64,000 nt of DNA, taken from positions 434,001 to 498,000 of the forward strand of contig CBDCER010000002.1 in assembly GCA_965215855.1 (NCBI GenBank), written 5' to 3'. Position numbers and translations under genes: made by a program. Under the pieces are notes generated by a model. The model did not search any database, was not told the origin of the DNA, and saw only the letters and a program-made list of their open reading frames with translations. Of this stretch, positions 43,335 through 52,505 are shown in pieces; position 1 is the stretch's first letter, and each line of letters opens with the position of its first letter. Source of the stretch: J027 sp965215855. GTDB taxonomy: Bacteria; Chloroflexota; Anaerolineae; Aggregatilineales; J027.

Positions 43335-45668
43335 ATGTACCCTAATTTTTCTGGACAAACTTTCGGCCACTATCAGATACAGGATGTGCTGGGGCGTGGC
43401 GGCATGGCCGTTGTCTATCGTGCCCGGCAGATCAATCTAGACCGCGATGTGGCAATTAAGATCATCTCCCCGCAAGCTATGGGACGCGCCGATTTCATTG
43501 CACGCTTCAAGCGCGAAGCGGATTTAATTGCCAAGCTCGAACATCCCCACATTCTGCCTATTTACGATTATGGGCAAGAAGATAACTTCCTCTATCTGAT
43601 CGTGCGGTTGATGGAAGGTGGCAGCCTAGACAAACGCATTATGGGCAAGCCATTGCCCCTAGCTGACATCGAGCGGCTAATGGGCCAAATCACCAGTGCC
43701 CTCGATTACGCCCATTCTCACGAAATAGTTCATCGTGATATGAAGCCCAACAACATCTTGTTGGACAGATTTGGCAACGCTTATCTGATGGACTTCGGCA
43801 TTGCCAAGATCATGGGCGGCACAAAAATGACCGCCACCAGCACCCTCATGGGCACACCAGCTTATATGGCTCCTGAACAATGGAAGATGGAAGCCGTCGA
43901 TCACCGTGCGGACATTTATAGTCTGGGTGTAATCCTGTTTGAAATGTTAACCGGTCAGGTTCCGTTCGATGCACCGACCCCCCACCAACTCATGTACGCG
44001 CATCTGAACCGTGAAACACCGCGTCCCAGCCAGGTATCGCCAGGGTTGATGCCCGCTATCGACCAAGTGATCTTGAAAGCTACCGCCAAAGACCCGGCCC
44101 AACGTCATTATTCAGCCCGTGAATTGGCTCAAGAACTCACCACAGCCATTCAAAGCCAGCAGGACGACGCGCGTGGCGATCTGACACCGCTGACCATGCG
44201 ACCTATGCCGATTCCAGCGCCACCACCGAACACACAACATGATTGGCAAGCGCCAACACACCCGCCCTCGGTCACACCGGGCGCTCATGCCGGTGGTGCA
44301 ACCGCAGTATCCTCATCACCAGCCCTCACGCCACCTCCCTATCCCGCCCAGCAAAAGACCGGGCGCGGCTGGCTGACATTGGGTGCAATAGTCGGTTTGC
44401 TGGCGATAGTAGCCTTTGCCGCCATTTTCTTCATCTTAAACCGTGATGACGACACAACAGATCGCGTTGCAGAGGTGACGCAAACGCCGACTCCGTCAGA
44501 AACATCCACACCAACCGAGACTTCAACTCCAATTCCGACGAACACGCCATCGCCAACAATCACAGCCACGCCCCTGCCAACAGAAACAAGCACACCATCA
44601 ATCACAGCTTCGCCGACGGAAGCACCGAGTCTAACACCGATTCCATCAGCTACGCCCACCAGCCCGGACACACTCGTCCCAACCCTCAATGAAACAGCCA
44701 TCGAACAGACTGTTGATGCGCTAGTGGCTCAAAGCCTGACAGAAACCGCCATAGCTCAACCACCCACAGTTGCCATCACCACCACATGGACTCCCTGGCC
44801 GACCTGGACACCTTCAATGACTCGCACGCCCTTCCCGTCCAACACACCGTCGCCGTCTGTCCTGGCAACCAACACACCCTATTTCATACCCGCCTCAACG
44901 CCTGAGTTCTCACGGCAACTGTGCCCTGGCAACCCACCCAGCATAATGTTTGCTGGCATTCCAGGGCGCGTCACCTTCACCGATGGCACACCCACCCGCC
45001 TACGCGCTTCGCCTGGCGGAGCCATCATTGATAACATGCCCGAAGGTTACGAATTCGTTGTCGTAGGTGGGCCAATTTGTGATGATACCTATACCTGGTG
45101 GCAACTTGAGACCCCAGCTGGGTTGGTCGGTTGGTCGGCAGAAGGAGAACCCTCCCGCTATTTCATTGAGCCACGACCGGGCTATACGCGCCCCACCACC
45201 CGTGCCTTGCAAATCAGCGATACCAACCCCGCTTCCGAGGTTCGCGCCCAACCCAGTACCTCCAGCACAAGTATCGTCCGCCTGCTGTCGGGTGATCGGG
45301 TTGAATGGAATGGGCAATTGCTGGATGCCGATAATGTCACATGGGCCATCGTCCGCACCTATGACGGCACACCCGGTTACCTGCGCTATCGCCCAGATTA
45401 TGTGACAGAAGTGAACCCATATGACACCACAATTGGTATAGCTAGGGGGCGCACCGTGATTGTCCTGCCAGATGGTGATCTTGCCAACTTGCGGGTACAA
45501 CCCGATACCAGTGCCACCCGTCTGGAAGTCGTCCGCCAAATGACCACAATGACGGTTGTTGGTGGCCCAGTATACGAAGATTACTACATGTGGTGGCAAT
45601 ACCAGTTGAACGACGGCACAATCGGCTGGATCGTTGATGTTCCTGGCTGGTTTGAAGTTGCAGATTAA
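43335..45668 (+). CDS. transmembrane Ser/Thr protein kinase with three extracytoplasmic SH3b modules
   Basis: 777 residues. Cytoplasmic kinase at about 10-275: GRGGMAVVY, K42 in VAIKII, HRDMKPNN with D135, DFGIAK, GTPAYMAPEQ. A Pro-rich juxtamembrane stretch and one TM helix (about 346-368) follow. Outside is a long Thr/Pro/Ser stalk (about 380-520), then three SH3b-type modules (LRASPGGAIID; VRAQPSTSSTS; LRVQPDTSATR), each ending in a WWQ/WAIV/WWQYQ strand with GW. The layout parallels PASTA kinases such as PknB but with SH3b sensors that may bind cell-wall glycan. The TTG at 43311 is an alternative start. The M50 protease gene begins 3 bp after the stop. Confidence 0.9.
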   Translation: MYPNFSGQTFGHYQIQDVLGRGGMAVVYRARQINLDRDVAIKIISPQAMGRADFIARFKREADLIAKLEHPHILPIYDYGQEDNFLYLIVRLMEGGSLDKRIMGKPLPLADIERLMGQITSALDYAHSHEIVHRDMKPNNILLDRFGNAYLMDFGIAKIMGGTKMTATSTLMGTPAYMAPEQWKMEAVDHRADIYSLGVILFEMLTGQVPFDAPTPHQLMYAHLNRETPRPSQVSPGLMPAIDQVILKATAKDPAQRHYSARELAQELTTAIQSQQDDARGDLTPLTMRPMPIPAPPPNTQHDWQAPTHPPSVTPGAHAGGATAVSSSPALTPPPYPAQQKTGRGWLTLGAIVGLLAIVAFAAIFFILNRDDDTTDRVAEVTQTPTPSETSTPTETSTPIPTNTPSPTITATPLPTETSTPSITASPTEAPSLTPIPSATPTSPDTLVPTLNETAIEQTVDALVAQSLTETAIAQPPTVAITTTWTPWPTWTPSMTRTPFPSNTPSPSVLATNTPYFIPASTPEFSRQLCPGNPPSIMFAGIPGRVTFTDGTPTRLRASPGGAIIDNMPEGYEFVVVGGPICDDTYTWWQLETPAGLVGWSAEGEPSRYFIEPRPGYTRPTTRALQISDTNPASEVRAQPSTSSTSIVRLLSGDRVEWNGQLLDADNVTWAIVRTYDGTPGYLRYRPDYVTEVNPYDTTIGIARGRTVIVLPDGDLANLRVQPDTSATRLEVVRQMTTMTVVGGPVYEDYYMWWQYQLNDGTIGWIVDVPGWFEVAD

Positions 45669-45671
45669 TTT

Positions 45672-46946
45672 ATGAGTCTCTACGAATCCATTGACCCAAC
45701 CGAACCCCCATCGCCTCCAGGCCAATCCGTTGTCTTGCCGGGCGAGTCTGCCCACTCATCTAAGGCCGACCGCACGTCTGAAATGGCAGAAACTCTGCGT
45801 GAAGTGGTCGCACATGTGATGGATGTCCGCGAGGACAAAATCATCAACACCGACGACGGTGAAGTGTTCATTTTTCGGGGCACGCTAAATCGCCCGGCAG
45901 ATGCCATCTTTGATGAATTGCATGATGTCCTAGAAGGTCATGGTTGTACGCTGTATATGCAACGCCAGAAAAACATAGACGAAATCTTGATTGCCGAGGG
46001 CGTCCTGCGTGCCCGCAACATTGGCGCTCCCTGGTGGTTCCACCTGGGGCTGTTGTTGGCAACCATCATCACCACACTCACCGCCGCCGCCATGCTCAGT
46101 GGCTACACACTGGACTCCATCCAGGCTGCCGTTGAGCAATGGGATCGCCTAACCTTGTTGGGAATCTACCGGCGGGCGCGTCTCTTTGCCTTCCCATTGC
46201 TGTTAATTCTGGGTGTGCATGAAATGGGTCACTACATCGCGGCTCGCCTGCATGGTATCAAAGTCACGCTGCCGTTTTTCATCCCACTGCCCCTCTTCGG
46301 CTCATTGGGTACATTGGGAGCCGTCATCTTCATCAAAAGCCCCTTCCGCACCCGCAAGCAGCTATTTGATGTCGGCATTGCCGGGCCATTGGCAGGCTTG
46401 ATCGTCGCCATCCCCATCTTTATCATCGGCCTGAACCATACACCCGAATCCTCATTATTTCCACGGCTATGGATGAGTGGCAATATCAATCGGGTCAGCG
46501 TCCCTCTATTTCTAGAATTCATCGCCAGCCTCTCCACCGACAAGCAGATTGTCAGCCTAGATCGCAGCATATTCTATAATCACCCTACGGCACTGGCCGC
46601 ATGGTTTGGCATCTTACTAACGTCACTCAATCTGCTGCCGATGGGACAATTCGATGGTGGGCATGTGGCAATGGCCGTTTTTGGACGTCGTTGGGCCTGG
46701 CCCTTATCACGCTTCACGGCCAGCATGTGCATTGCACTGGGTATATCGGGCATATTGGGCTATACCAATGCATGGCCTATCTGGATCGTCTGGCCGTTGT
46801 TCGCATTCTTCACCGGCCTACGCCACCCTCCCCCACATGACGATATAACGCCGCTGGGCTGGCCGCGCACTATCCTCGGCATTCTGACCTTTTTCTTGCT
46901 GATGACGATGATCGTGATCGCCCCATTCTACTCCACATTGGGCTAG
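45672..46946 (+). CDS. M50-family (site-2 type) intramembrane metalloprotease
   Basis: 424 residues. A cytoplasmic N-terminal domain of about 115 residues (partly like a small alpha/beta fold, EVFIFRGTLNRPADAIFDEL) is followed by about seven TM helices. The zinc site HEMGH is at 183-187 and the third ligand region LNLLPMGQFDGGH near 319-331. G/P-rich LPFFIPLPLFGSLGTLGAVI fits the family's membrane loop. Similar to EcsB-independent YwhC/S2P types rather than RseP, since no PDZ is present. It lies 3 bp after the SH3b kinase, so they are probably made together. It could cleave membrane-bound anti-sigma factors or the kinase. Confidence 0.88.
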   Translation: MSLYESIDPTEPPSPPGQSVVLPGESAHSSKADRTSEMAETLREVVAHVMDVREDKIINTDDGEVFIFRGTLNRPADAIFDELHDVLEGHGCTLYMQRQKNIDEILIAEGVLRARNIGAPWWFHLGLLLATIITTLTAAAMLSGYTLDSIQAAVEQWDRLTLLGIYRRARLFAFPLLLILGVHEMGHYIAARLHGIKVTLPFFIPLPLFGSLGTLGAVIFIKSPFRTRKQLFDVGIAGPLAGLIVAIPIFIIGLNHTPESSLFPRLWMSGNINRVSVPLFLEFIASLSTDKQIVSLDRSIFYNHPTALAAWFGILLTSLNLLPMGQFDGGHVAMAVFGRRWAWPLSRFTASMCIALGISGILGYTNAWPIWIVWPLFAFFTGLRHPPPHDDITPLGWPRTILGILTFFLLMTMIVIAPFYSTLG

Positions 46947-46972
46947 GATTTGGTCATTCTGCACGGTTCCAG

Positions 46973-47001
46973 TTGCCCTTTACGATTTTTCTTCGCATAA
47001 T
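46973..47001 (+). promoter_or_regulatory. candidate promoter of the carboxylate-amine ligase gene
   Basis: TTGCCC (46973-46978), 17 bp, CATAAT (46996-47001). The expected start point is about 30 bp before the ATG and just ahead of the AGAAGGAGA ribosome site. Confidence 0.5.
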
Positions 47002-47036
47002 GCAGACACGCACCGCAAGCAGAAGGAGAAATTATT

Positions 47037-48230
47037 ATGGTCAGCGTCCCCCTCACCGTCGGTATCGAGGAAGAATATCAAATTATTGACCCCGAAACCC
47101 GCGAGTTGACCTCGTATGTTCAACAATTGATGAACCATGGTCGGGTTATTCTGGGCGACCAATTAAAACAAGAGTTTATGCAATCACAGATCGAGGTAGG
47201 CAGTCATGTCTGCCGCAATATTGACGAAGCCCGCCAGGAAATCATCCGCCTACGCAAAACGGTCTCCGGGGTTGCCAGCGAACATGGTCGTGTCATCGCC
47301 GCTGCGGGCACACATCCCTTTTCGCGCTGGCAAGATCAGAAATTCTCCGAGGGCGAACGCTACGATGATTTACAGAGTACCATGCAGGATGCTGCCCGCC
47401 GAATGCTCATTTTTGGTATGCATGTCCATATTGGTTTTGGCAAAGACCGCGTGGCCCAGGAACTCCTGATAGACATACTAAATCAGTTGCGCTATTTCTT
47501 GCCACATCTTCTGGCTGTATCCTCTTCGTCTCCTTTCTGGTTTGGACGTGCCACAGGCATGAAGAGTTACCGAACGCTAGTCTTCGAGAACCTACCCCGC
47601 ACTGGGTTGCCCCCCGTGTTCGATAGTTTTGCTGGTTACGACCGTTATGTTGATACGATGGCAGCCGTTGGTGCGTTAGGAGCCAAGGGAACATCCAAAC
47701 CCTCTGGTGACACAACAACCACTAAAGATGCGACCAAGATCTGGTGGGATGCTCGCCCTCATCCCAACTGGGGAACGCTCGAAGTACGTATCGCTGATAT
47801 GTGTACGACGGTGGACGAGTGCATCTGCATCGCCGCAACCGTTCAATCACTTGTTGCCAAGTTGATCCGACTTCGCAATCAAAACTTGAGCTGGCGCATC
47901 TATCCTTCGCACCTCATCGACGAGAACAAATGGCGGGCGGTGCGCTATGGTGTCGACGGCAGACTCATCGACTTCGGTATCGAAGAAGAAGTGCCGATGC
48001 GTTTCCTGGCACGTGAATTGGTCGAACTGCTAGATGATGTATTGGACGAACTCGGCACGCGCAAAGATGTCGAACACCTGCTGCATATCGTTGACAACGG
48101 CAGCAGTGCTGATCGACAAGTTGCCACTTATCGCAAAACCATCAATGCTGGCAAGAGTGAAGAGGAAGCACTCCACGCAGTGGTTGATCAATTAGTCACC
48201 GAAACCCGCCTCGGCTGGGCAGATGAATAA
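47037..48230 (+). CDS. YbdK-type carboxylate-amine ligase (GCS2 family)
   Basis: 397 residues. The opening VGIEEEYQIID is the metal-binding glutamate cluster of the glutamate-cysteine ligase 2 fold. Then come EVGSHVCRNIDEAR, AAAGTHPFSRW, MHVHIGFG, HLLAVSSSSPFWFGRATGMKSYR and WWDARPHPNWGTLEVRIADMCTTVDE, all well-conserved family motifs. The family ATP-dependently joins a carboxylate to an amine; YbdK has weak gamma-glutamylcysteine synthesis activity. The physiological substrate here is unknown. It may give the cell a low-molecular-weight thiol or a peptide-like compound. AGAAGGAGA precedes the ATG. Confidence 0.9.
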   Translation: MVSVPLTVGIEEEYQIIDPETRELTSYVQQLMNHGRVILGDQLKQEFMQSQIEVGSHVCRNIDEARQEIIRLRKTVSGVASEHGRVIAAAGTHPFSRWQDQKFSEGERYDDLQSTMQDAARRMLIFGMHVHIGFGKDRVAQELLIDILNQLRYFLPHLLAVSSSSPFWFGRATGMKSYRTLVFENLPRTGLPPVFDSFAGYDRYVDTMAAVGALGAKGTSKPSGDTTTTKDATKIWWDARPHPNWGTLEVRIADMCTTVDECICIAATVQSLVAKLIRLRNQNLSWRIYPSHLIDENKWRAVRYGVDGRLIDFGIEEEVPMRFLARELVELLDDVLDELGTRKDVEHLLHIVDNGSSADRQVATYRKTINAGKSEEEALHAVVDQLVTETRLGWADE

Positions 48231-48259
48231 CTAAAAAGACCAATATGGCAATAGACTGT

Positions 48260-48281
48260 TGGAGGGACACCGTTCCCTCCA
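48260..48281. terminator. possible hairpin between convergent genes
   Basis: TGGAGGGA (48260-48267) pairs with TCCCTCCA (48274-48281) across a 6-base loop. It lies between the ligase and the hydrolase, which run toward each other. No T-run follows on either side. Confidence 0.35.
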
Positions 48282-48318
48282 GCGGTGAGAACATTACAAC
48301 GACTCGCCGTAGCAATAG

Positions 48319-49179
48319 TTATCCCCGACAGCGCTTCAGGAAATCACGTACCGTCGCCAGATAGTTCTCATTTTCCTCAACAAAAGTCATGTGACCGCTG
48401 TTCTCAAAGATAACCAGTTCAGCATTGAAAACACCAGATTTGATTGCTTGCGCCGCTTCTATCGAGCAAGCACGATCATGCCGTCCGGCCAGCACCAATA
48501 CTGGTTGTGTGATTGCGCCCAAACGATCCTCGACTTCAATGCCACCATAGTCTTCATTGGCGAATTTCCGCAGCACTTCCGGAGCATAGACCGCACCCGA
48601 TGTACGTATCAGGAACTCTTCCAGGCGTGAGTCGCGGGGATTAGCAAAATGGAAAGGGAACTGATCAGCCAGAATGTCTTCAACTTCTTCCTGCGTGCGG
48701 ACGGTAGCTTCGCGTGCCCAGGAAGATGTGACCTGATGACGCAATTCCTCCGGCTCGAAGGTTTCCAACTGGTGAGCCACATATGGCCCCAGATACTTAC
48801 TGGCCGAAGGCACACCAGCCGAGACAATGGTCTGGGCAGCGTCGCCTGGAAAATCAACAGCATGTTGCAGCACCACAAATGCGCCGTATGAGTGCCCCAG
48901 TGTGGCGTATTGCTCCAGACTCAACGCTGTTGCTAACGCACTTACATCGGCGGCATTTTGCTGGAATGTCCAGGTGTCGTCCGGCGCACGCTCCGATAGG
49001 CCATGATTGCGCTGATCGACCAAAATCAGGCGGAATTCGTCGCCCAATGCATCAAGGTAGTCGCCAAACATATGATGATCGAGGCCAGGGCCGCCGTGCA
49101 AGATGATGATGGGATAGCCTGAACCACGCTCAACAATGTGCAAACGGGTGTCGCCAACATCTACCATTTGTCCCGTCAT
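48319..49179 (-). CDS. alpha/beta-hydrolase, proline-iminopeptidase-like
   Basis: 286 residues. HGGPGLDHHMFGDYL gives the oxyanion loop, GHSYGAFV the nucleophile serine elbow, LAGRHDRAC the acidic residue region and ENSGHMTFVEE the catalytic histidine. The sequence belongs to the group annotated as proline iminopeptidase or general esterase/peptidase. There is no signal peptide, so it is cytoplasmic. GAGGAG eight bases before the ATG supports the start. The Clp-like gene ends 24 bp upstream on the same strand. Confidence 0.85.
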   Translation of the reverse strand: MTGQMVDVGDTRLHIVERGSGYPIIILHGGPGLDHHMFGDYLDALGDEFRLILVDQRNHGLSERAPDDTWTFQQNAADVSALATALSLEQYATLGHSYGAFVVLQHAVDFPGDAAQTIVSAGVPSASKYLGPYVAHQLETFEPEELRHQVTSSWAREATVRTQEEVEDILADQFPFHFANPRDSRLEEFLIRTSGAVYAPEVLRKFANEDYGGIEVEDRLGAITQPVLVLAGRHDRACSIEAAQAIKSGVFNAELVIFENSGHMTFVEENENYLATVRDFLKRCRG

Positions 49180-49203
49180 GATGAGTTCTCCTCGCCAATA
49201 TGC

Positions 49204-51399
49204 TCAGTCGAAAAGTAGTTCCTCGTTTTGGGCATCAATCTGAATGACACCACCGTTGGGGACAGTACCGTGCAGCAGGAAATCAGCCAGCGGTTCACGG
49301 ATGTTACGTTGGATGATACGCCGCAGGGGACGCGCTCCATTTTCGGTAGTTTCAATCTGATCCAGCAACCAATCTTTGGCGGCGTCGGTAAATTCGATTT
49401 GCAGGCCGCGCTCGGCCCCCAACAGAACCTCACGGCGCAGCATCAGTTCCAAAATGTCATGCAAATTCTCATAACTCAATGGATGGAAGATGACAATATC
49501 ATCCAGGCGGTTGAGGAATTCAGGGCGGAAGTGGCTCCGTACATCGGAAAGTACATCCTCACGAATTTCCTCGTCAATAACTGTCGTACTCAGATAGCGT
49601 GCGCCAAGGTTACTGGTCATGATAACGACAGCCTCGCTAAAGTTGGCAGTGCGGCCCTGGGCGTCAGTCAAGCGGCCTTCTTCCAACACCTGCAAGAGGA
49701 TATCTACAATGCGAGCGTGCGCTTTCTCAACCTCGTCAAATAGCACCACGATATACGGTTGGTCGCGGACCCGATCCGTCAATTGCCCCCCACCTTCATA
49801 CCCAACATAGCCAGGCGGCGCACCGACCAGACGGCTGACAGTGTTTTCTTCCATATACTCCGACATATCAAGCTGGAGCATGGCGTTTTCGTCACCGAAG
49901 AGGAACTCGGCCAACGCTTTTGCCAGCTCGGTCTTGCCGACACCACTCGGCCCCAAAAACAAGAAGGATCCGATGGGGCGTTTGGGGTCTTTAAGGCCGA
50001 CACGAGCGGTCTTGACGGCACGGCTGACAGCCAGCACAGCCTCATCTTGCCCGATGATGCGTTCGTGGACATGTTCGACCATCAGCGCATATTTTGTGCG
50101 CTCGTCCTGATCCAATTTACTGACTGGAATGCCCGTCATTTGAGCGGCGGCCAGGGTCACGTCTTCAGCATCCAAAACGTCGTCCGGTAAATCTAATTTA
50201 AAAGCCATTTGAGTTTGCAGGCTCATACTGACCAGGGCTGCTGCTCGATGGAGCAAATGGGCGGCACTGCGCGGCAGCGGCATCGTGCCAATATAGCGTT
50301 TGGCGAGTTTTGTGGCGGATTCTAACGCACCAACATGCACATCAATATCATATTCGGCTGCCAAATGAGGGCGCATGACCTGGAGGATTTCGAGCGTTTC
50401 TTCCTCAGAGGTTTCGTCCACACGCAAAACCTGAGCATGTTCGGCGATGGCGGTCACCTTGTTGACACGGTTTTCCCATTCCGTCTGGGTAGTGGTGGCG
50501 ATGACAACCGGATCGTAAGTCAAAAAGGCTTTTTGCAGGTTTTGACCAGCTTTGGGAAATTCCGCCTTGACCGGGCCACCGAAAAAACGATGCAAATGTG
50601 GCACAAACAGTATACCGTCTTTGGCACGCATGATGGCACTCTGCATGGCCTCTACGGAGTTGTCCAGCAAGGCACGTTCGTCAATCTGGATGAACTTACC
50701 AATACCTGACGGACCTTTACCTTCGGTAATCAACAGTGCCAGCGAATAGCCAAGCGTGCGCTTACCAACGCCATCCGGCCCGACCAGGATGACATGACGA
50801 TTGACGGCCTGGGCGATGATATTCATGATGTCGCGCAACAGATCTTCGCGGAAATAAACGGCCTGCAGGTCACCAGAACGCGCGGCAGCAACATGATCAA
50901 CTAGCGTAGTGGATTTGCGCTTTTGGATCAGTGTCGGCTCAGACATGGCGGTGATGGCTTTTTGCGTGATGCCATGTTGTTGCAGGAGGAGGCCAGTCCC
51001 GCCACGTTCAGTCATACTGACCAACATATCGTCGGTGTCGATATAGACTGCGCCACGCGCCTGGGCGACGCTCAAAGCCTCATCCAACGCAATGATCATC
51101 TGGTGGCTGATGGGGAATTTCGAGCCACCTGGCATTAAAAGCTCCAGGTCGCCGTTTTTGTCGTGGCGGGCTTCCATTGCCAGCCGCATTTGGCGTTCCA
51201 GTCGCTCCATATCTGTGCCGCGTCGCTCGGCAAAATGCTGTAAAAGCCGGTAGGCGGCGGTATTGAGACGGCGCACCATTATCCACAATACCAGTTCGGG
51301 GTAGATATTGCGCCGCATATAGCGTTGAGCGACCTCGGTGGCTTCGACCATGATGGATGTCATATCTTCAGAAAGTAAGTTCGGATTCAGGGAACCCAT
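49204..51399 (-). CDS. ClpA/ClpC-like AAA+ ATPase with a defective first nucleotide-binding domain
   Basis: 731 residues with a short N-domain (1-155) and two AAA+ modules. Module 1 has Walker A GPDGVGKRT (207-215), but its Walker B reads ILFVPHLHRFF (263-273) where active Clp proteins have a hydrophobic run then DE, so ATP hydrolysis there should be lost. Module 2 is intact: GPSGVGKTE (483-491), GAPPGYVGYEGGGQLTD pore loop, VVLFDEVEKAH (551-561), SNLGA and FRPEFLNRLD. The short middle region lacks a long ClpB M-domain. Likely an unfoldase or remodeller. No ClpP is adjacent. AGGTGA precedes the ATG. Confidence 0.88.
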   Translation of the reverse strand: MGSLNPNLLSEDMTSIMVEATEVAQRYMRRNIYPELVLWIMVRRLNTAAYRLLQHFAERRGTDMERLERQMRLAMEARHDKNGDLELLMPGGSKFPISHQMIIALDEALSVAQARGAVYIDTDDMLVSMTERGGTGLLLQQHGITQKAITAMSEPTLIQKRKSTTLVDHVAAARSGDLQAVYFREDLLRDIMNIIAQAVNRHVILVGPDGVGKRTLGYSLALLITEGKGPSGIGKFIQIDERALLDNSVEAMQSAIMRAKDGILFVPHLHRFFGGPVKAEFPKAGQNLQKAFLTYDPVVIATTTQTEWENRVNKVTAIAEHAQVLRVDETSEEETLEILQVMRPHLAAEYDIDVHVGALESATKLAKRYIGTMPLPRSAAHLLHRAAALVSMSLQTQMAFKLDLPDDVLDAEDVTLAAAQMTGIPVSKLDQDERTKYALMVEHVHERIIGQDEAVLAVSRAVKTARVGLKDPKRPIGSFLFLGPSGVGKTELAKALAEFLFGDENAMLQLDMSEYMEENTVSRLVGAPPGYVGYEGGGQLTDRVRDQPYIVVLFDEVEKAHARIVDILLQVLEEGRLTDAQGRTANFSEAVVIMTSNLGARYLSTTVIDEEIREDVLSDVRSHFRPEFLNRLDDIVIFHPLSYENLHDILELMLRREVLLGAERGLQIEFTDAAKDWLLDQIETTENGARPLRRIIQRNIREPLADFLLHGTVPNGGVIQIDAQNEELLFD

Positions 51400-51472
51400 G
51401 CGTCACCTATCGTTATGTAGTTTGCTTCCTCCATAATGATAATCAAGCCGAGGCCAAACTGCCATACCAGGC

Positions 51473-51500
51473 AAAAAAATACCCTCGCCAGGCGAGGGTA
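51473..51500 (-). terminator. Rho-independent terminator of the thioredoxin gene
   Basis: On the minus strand a stem from TACCCTCGCC against GGCGAGGGTA is followed by a run of seven T. It is 26 bp after the stop codon of the thioredoxin gene. Confidence 0.88.
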
Positions 51501-51525
51501 TGTCAGTTTTGCAGATGGGTCGCGC

Positions 51526-52269
51526 TTATTCTTCCACCGGCAACTCAAGCGCGATCAACTGCTCCAGCGCGTCACGCAGGGTGGGTTCTGGCAGCGCACC
51601 AGCGGTCTGCCCGACGATCTTACCTTCTTTGACGAACATCAAGGTGGGGATGCTCATGATACGGAAAGCCTGGGCCAGACCGGGGTTGTGGTCCACATCG
51701 ACCTTGGCGATGCGAACTTTACCAGCATACTCTTTCGCCAGCTTTTCCAGGGTAGGTGCGATCATCTTACATGGACGACACCAATCGGCCCAGAAATCAA
51801 TCATCACGGGCAATTCGCTTTCCAGAACTTCTTTCTCGAAGGTTGTGTCGGTGACATGCACGGGTTGGTTATCCACGGGTTGTTCCTCTTTCTTTGTTTC
51901 AGGTTGTTCGGTTAATGTTTCCTGGCTCGCCGGAGCGAGTTGAGCAAGTTTTTCGGCAATTCCCTCGACATCAGCAGCCCAGGGACGTTGGCGGCGCGAG
52001 ACAGCCTCGCCAGCGTGCCAGCCGATCAGCAGGGGGCGTTTGCCCACCCGGAAGCGTTCCTTAATTTCAGGGTTGGCTGCCGAATCAACAATCAACACCT
52101 TCAATTGGCCCTCATATTTGAGCGCGGCGGCGTCAAGGGCTTTACGAACATCAGTGTTCGGTGTCTCGCCATTGGAAGACAGCCACATCAAAAGCGGCAG
52201 TTGCTCATTCAACAAGCGATTAACTATAACGGTATCGGCCTTGATGACCGCAGACGGATTGTCAGACAT
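51526..52269 (-). CDS. two-domain thioredoxin-family protein
   Basis: 247 residues without a signal peptide. Residues 10-110 look like a thioredoxin fold without the active-site cysteines (LLMWLSSNGETPN in place of the WCGPC region; a cis-proline-like GKRPLLIGW follows). An acidic linker (115-135) leads to a standard thioredoxin at 136-247: VMIDFWADWCRPCKMIAP with C164-x-x-C167 and the cis-Pro motif MSIPTLMFV. The arrangement resembles CnoX/YbbN-like chaperone-redoxins in having one active and one extra domain. It likely reduces disulphides of cytosolic proteins. It has its own terminator. Confidence 0.88.
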   Translation of the reverse strand: MSDNPSAVIKADTVIVNRLLNEQLPLLMWLSSNGETPNTDVRKALDAAALKYEGQLKVLIVDSAANPEIKERFRVGKRPLLIGWHAGEAVSRRQRPWAADVEGIAEKLAQLAPASQETLTEQPETKKEEQPVDNQPVHVTDTTFEKEVLESELPVMIDFWADWCRPCKMIAPTLEKLAKEYAGKVRIAKVDVDHNPGLAQAFRIMSIPTLMFVKEGKIVGQTAGALPEPTLRDALEQLIALELPVEE

Positions 52270-52445
52270 TTATGTTGTCAGCCCCCATCTCAATGAACTA
52301 TTCACTAAAACGATGTTGTTTCATTGTAGCCTATAGTTGCAAGTTCAGATGTCGCGGAGTGAGGAAAATCTACCTGACGGTGAAAAGCTTTTATGCAGTT
52401 CTAACAAAGATGCGACTTTCTAACCGCCTGACAACCCCTCGTTAA

Positions 52446-52473
52446 TTGTATACAGGGTGAATTGCCGTATAAT
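52446..52473 (+). promoter_or_regulatory. candidate promoter of the zinc-finger gene
   Basis: TTGTAT (52446-52451), 16 bp, then a perfect TATAAT (52468-52473), 33 bp before the ATG at 52506. The presence of a promoter supports this small gene as real. Confidence 0.5.
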
Positions 52474-52505
52474 AAAGATGGGTTAAATGACGGGATGTAA
52501 TTTTC

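Noticed and set aside
44460..44900. Short direct repeats of Thr/Pro codons in the SH3b kinase gene
   Set aside because: Ordinary low-complexity stalk (repeated T-P-T-E-T style codons), not a mobile or CRISPR repeat.
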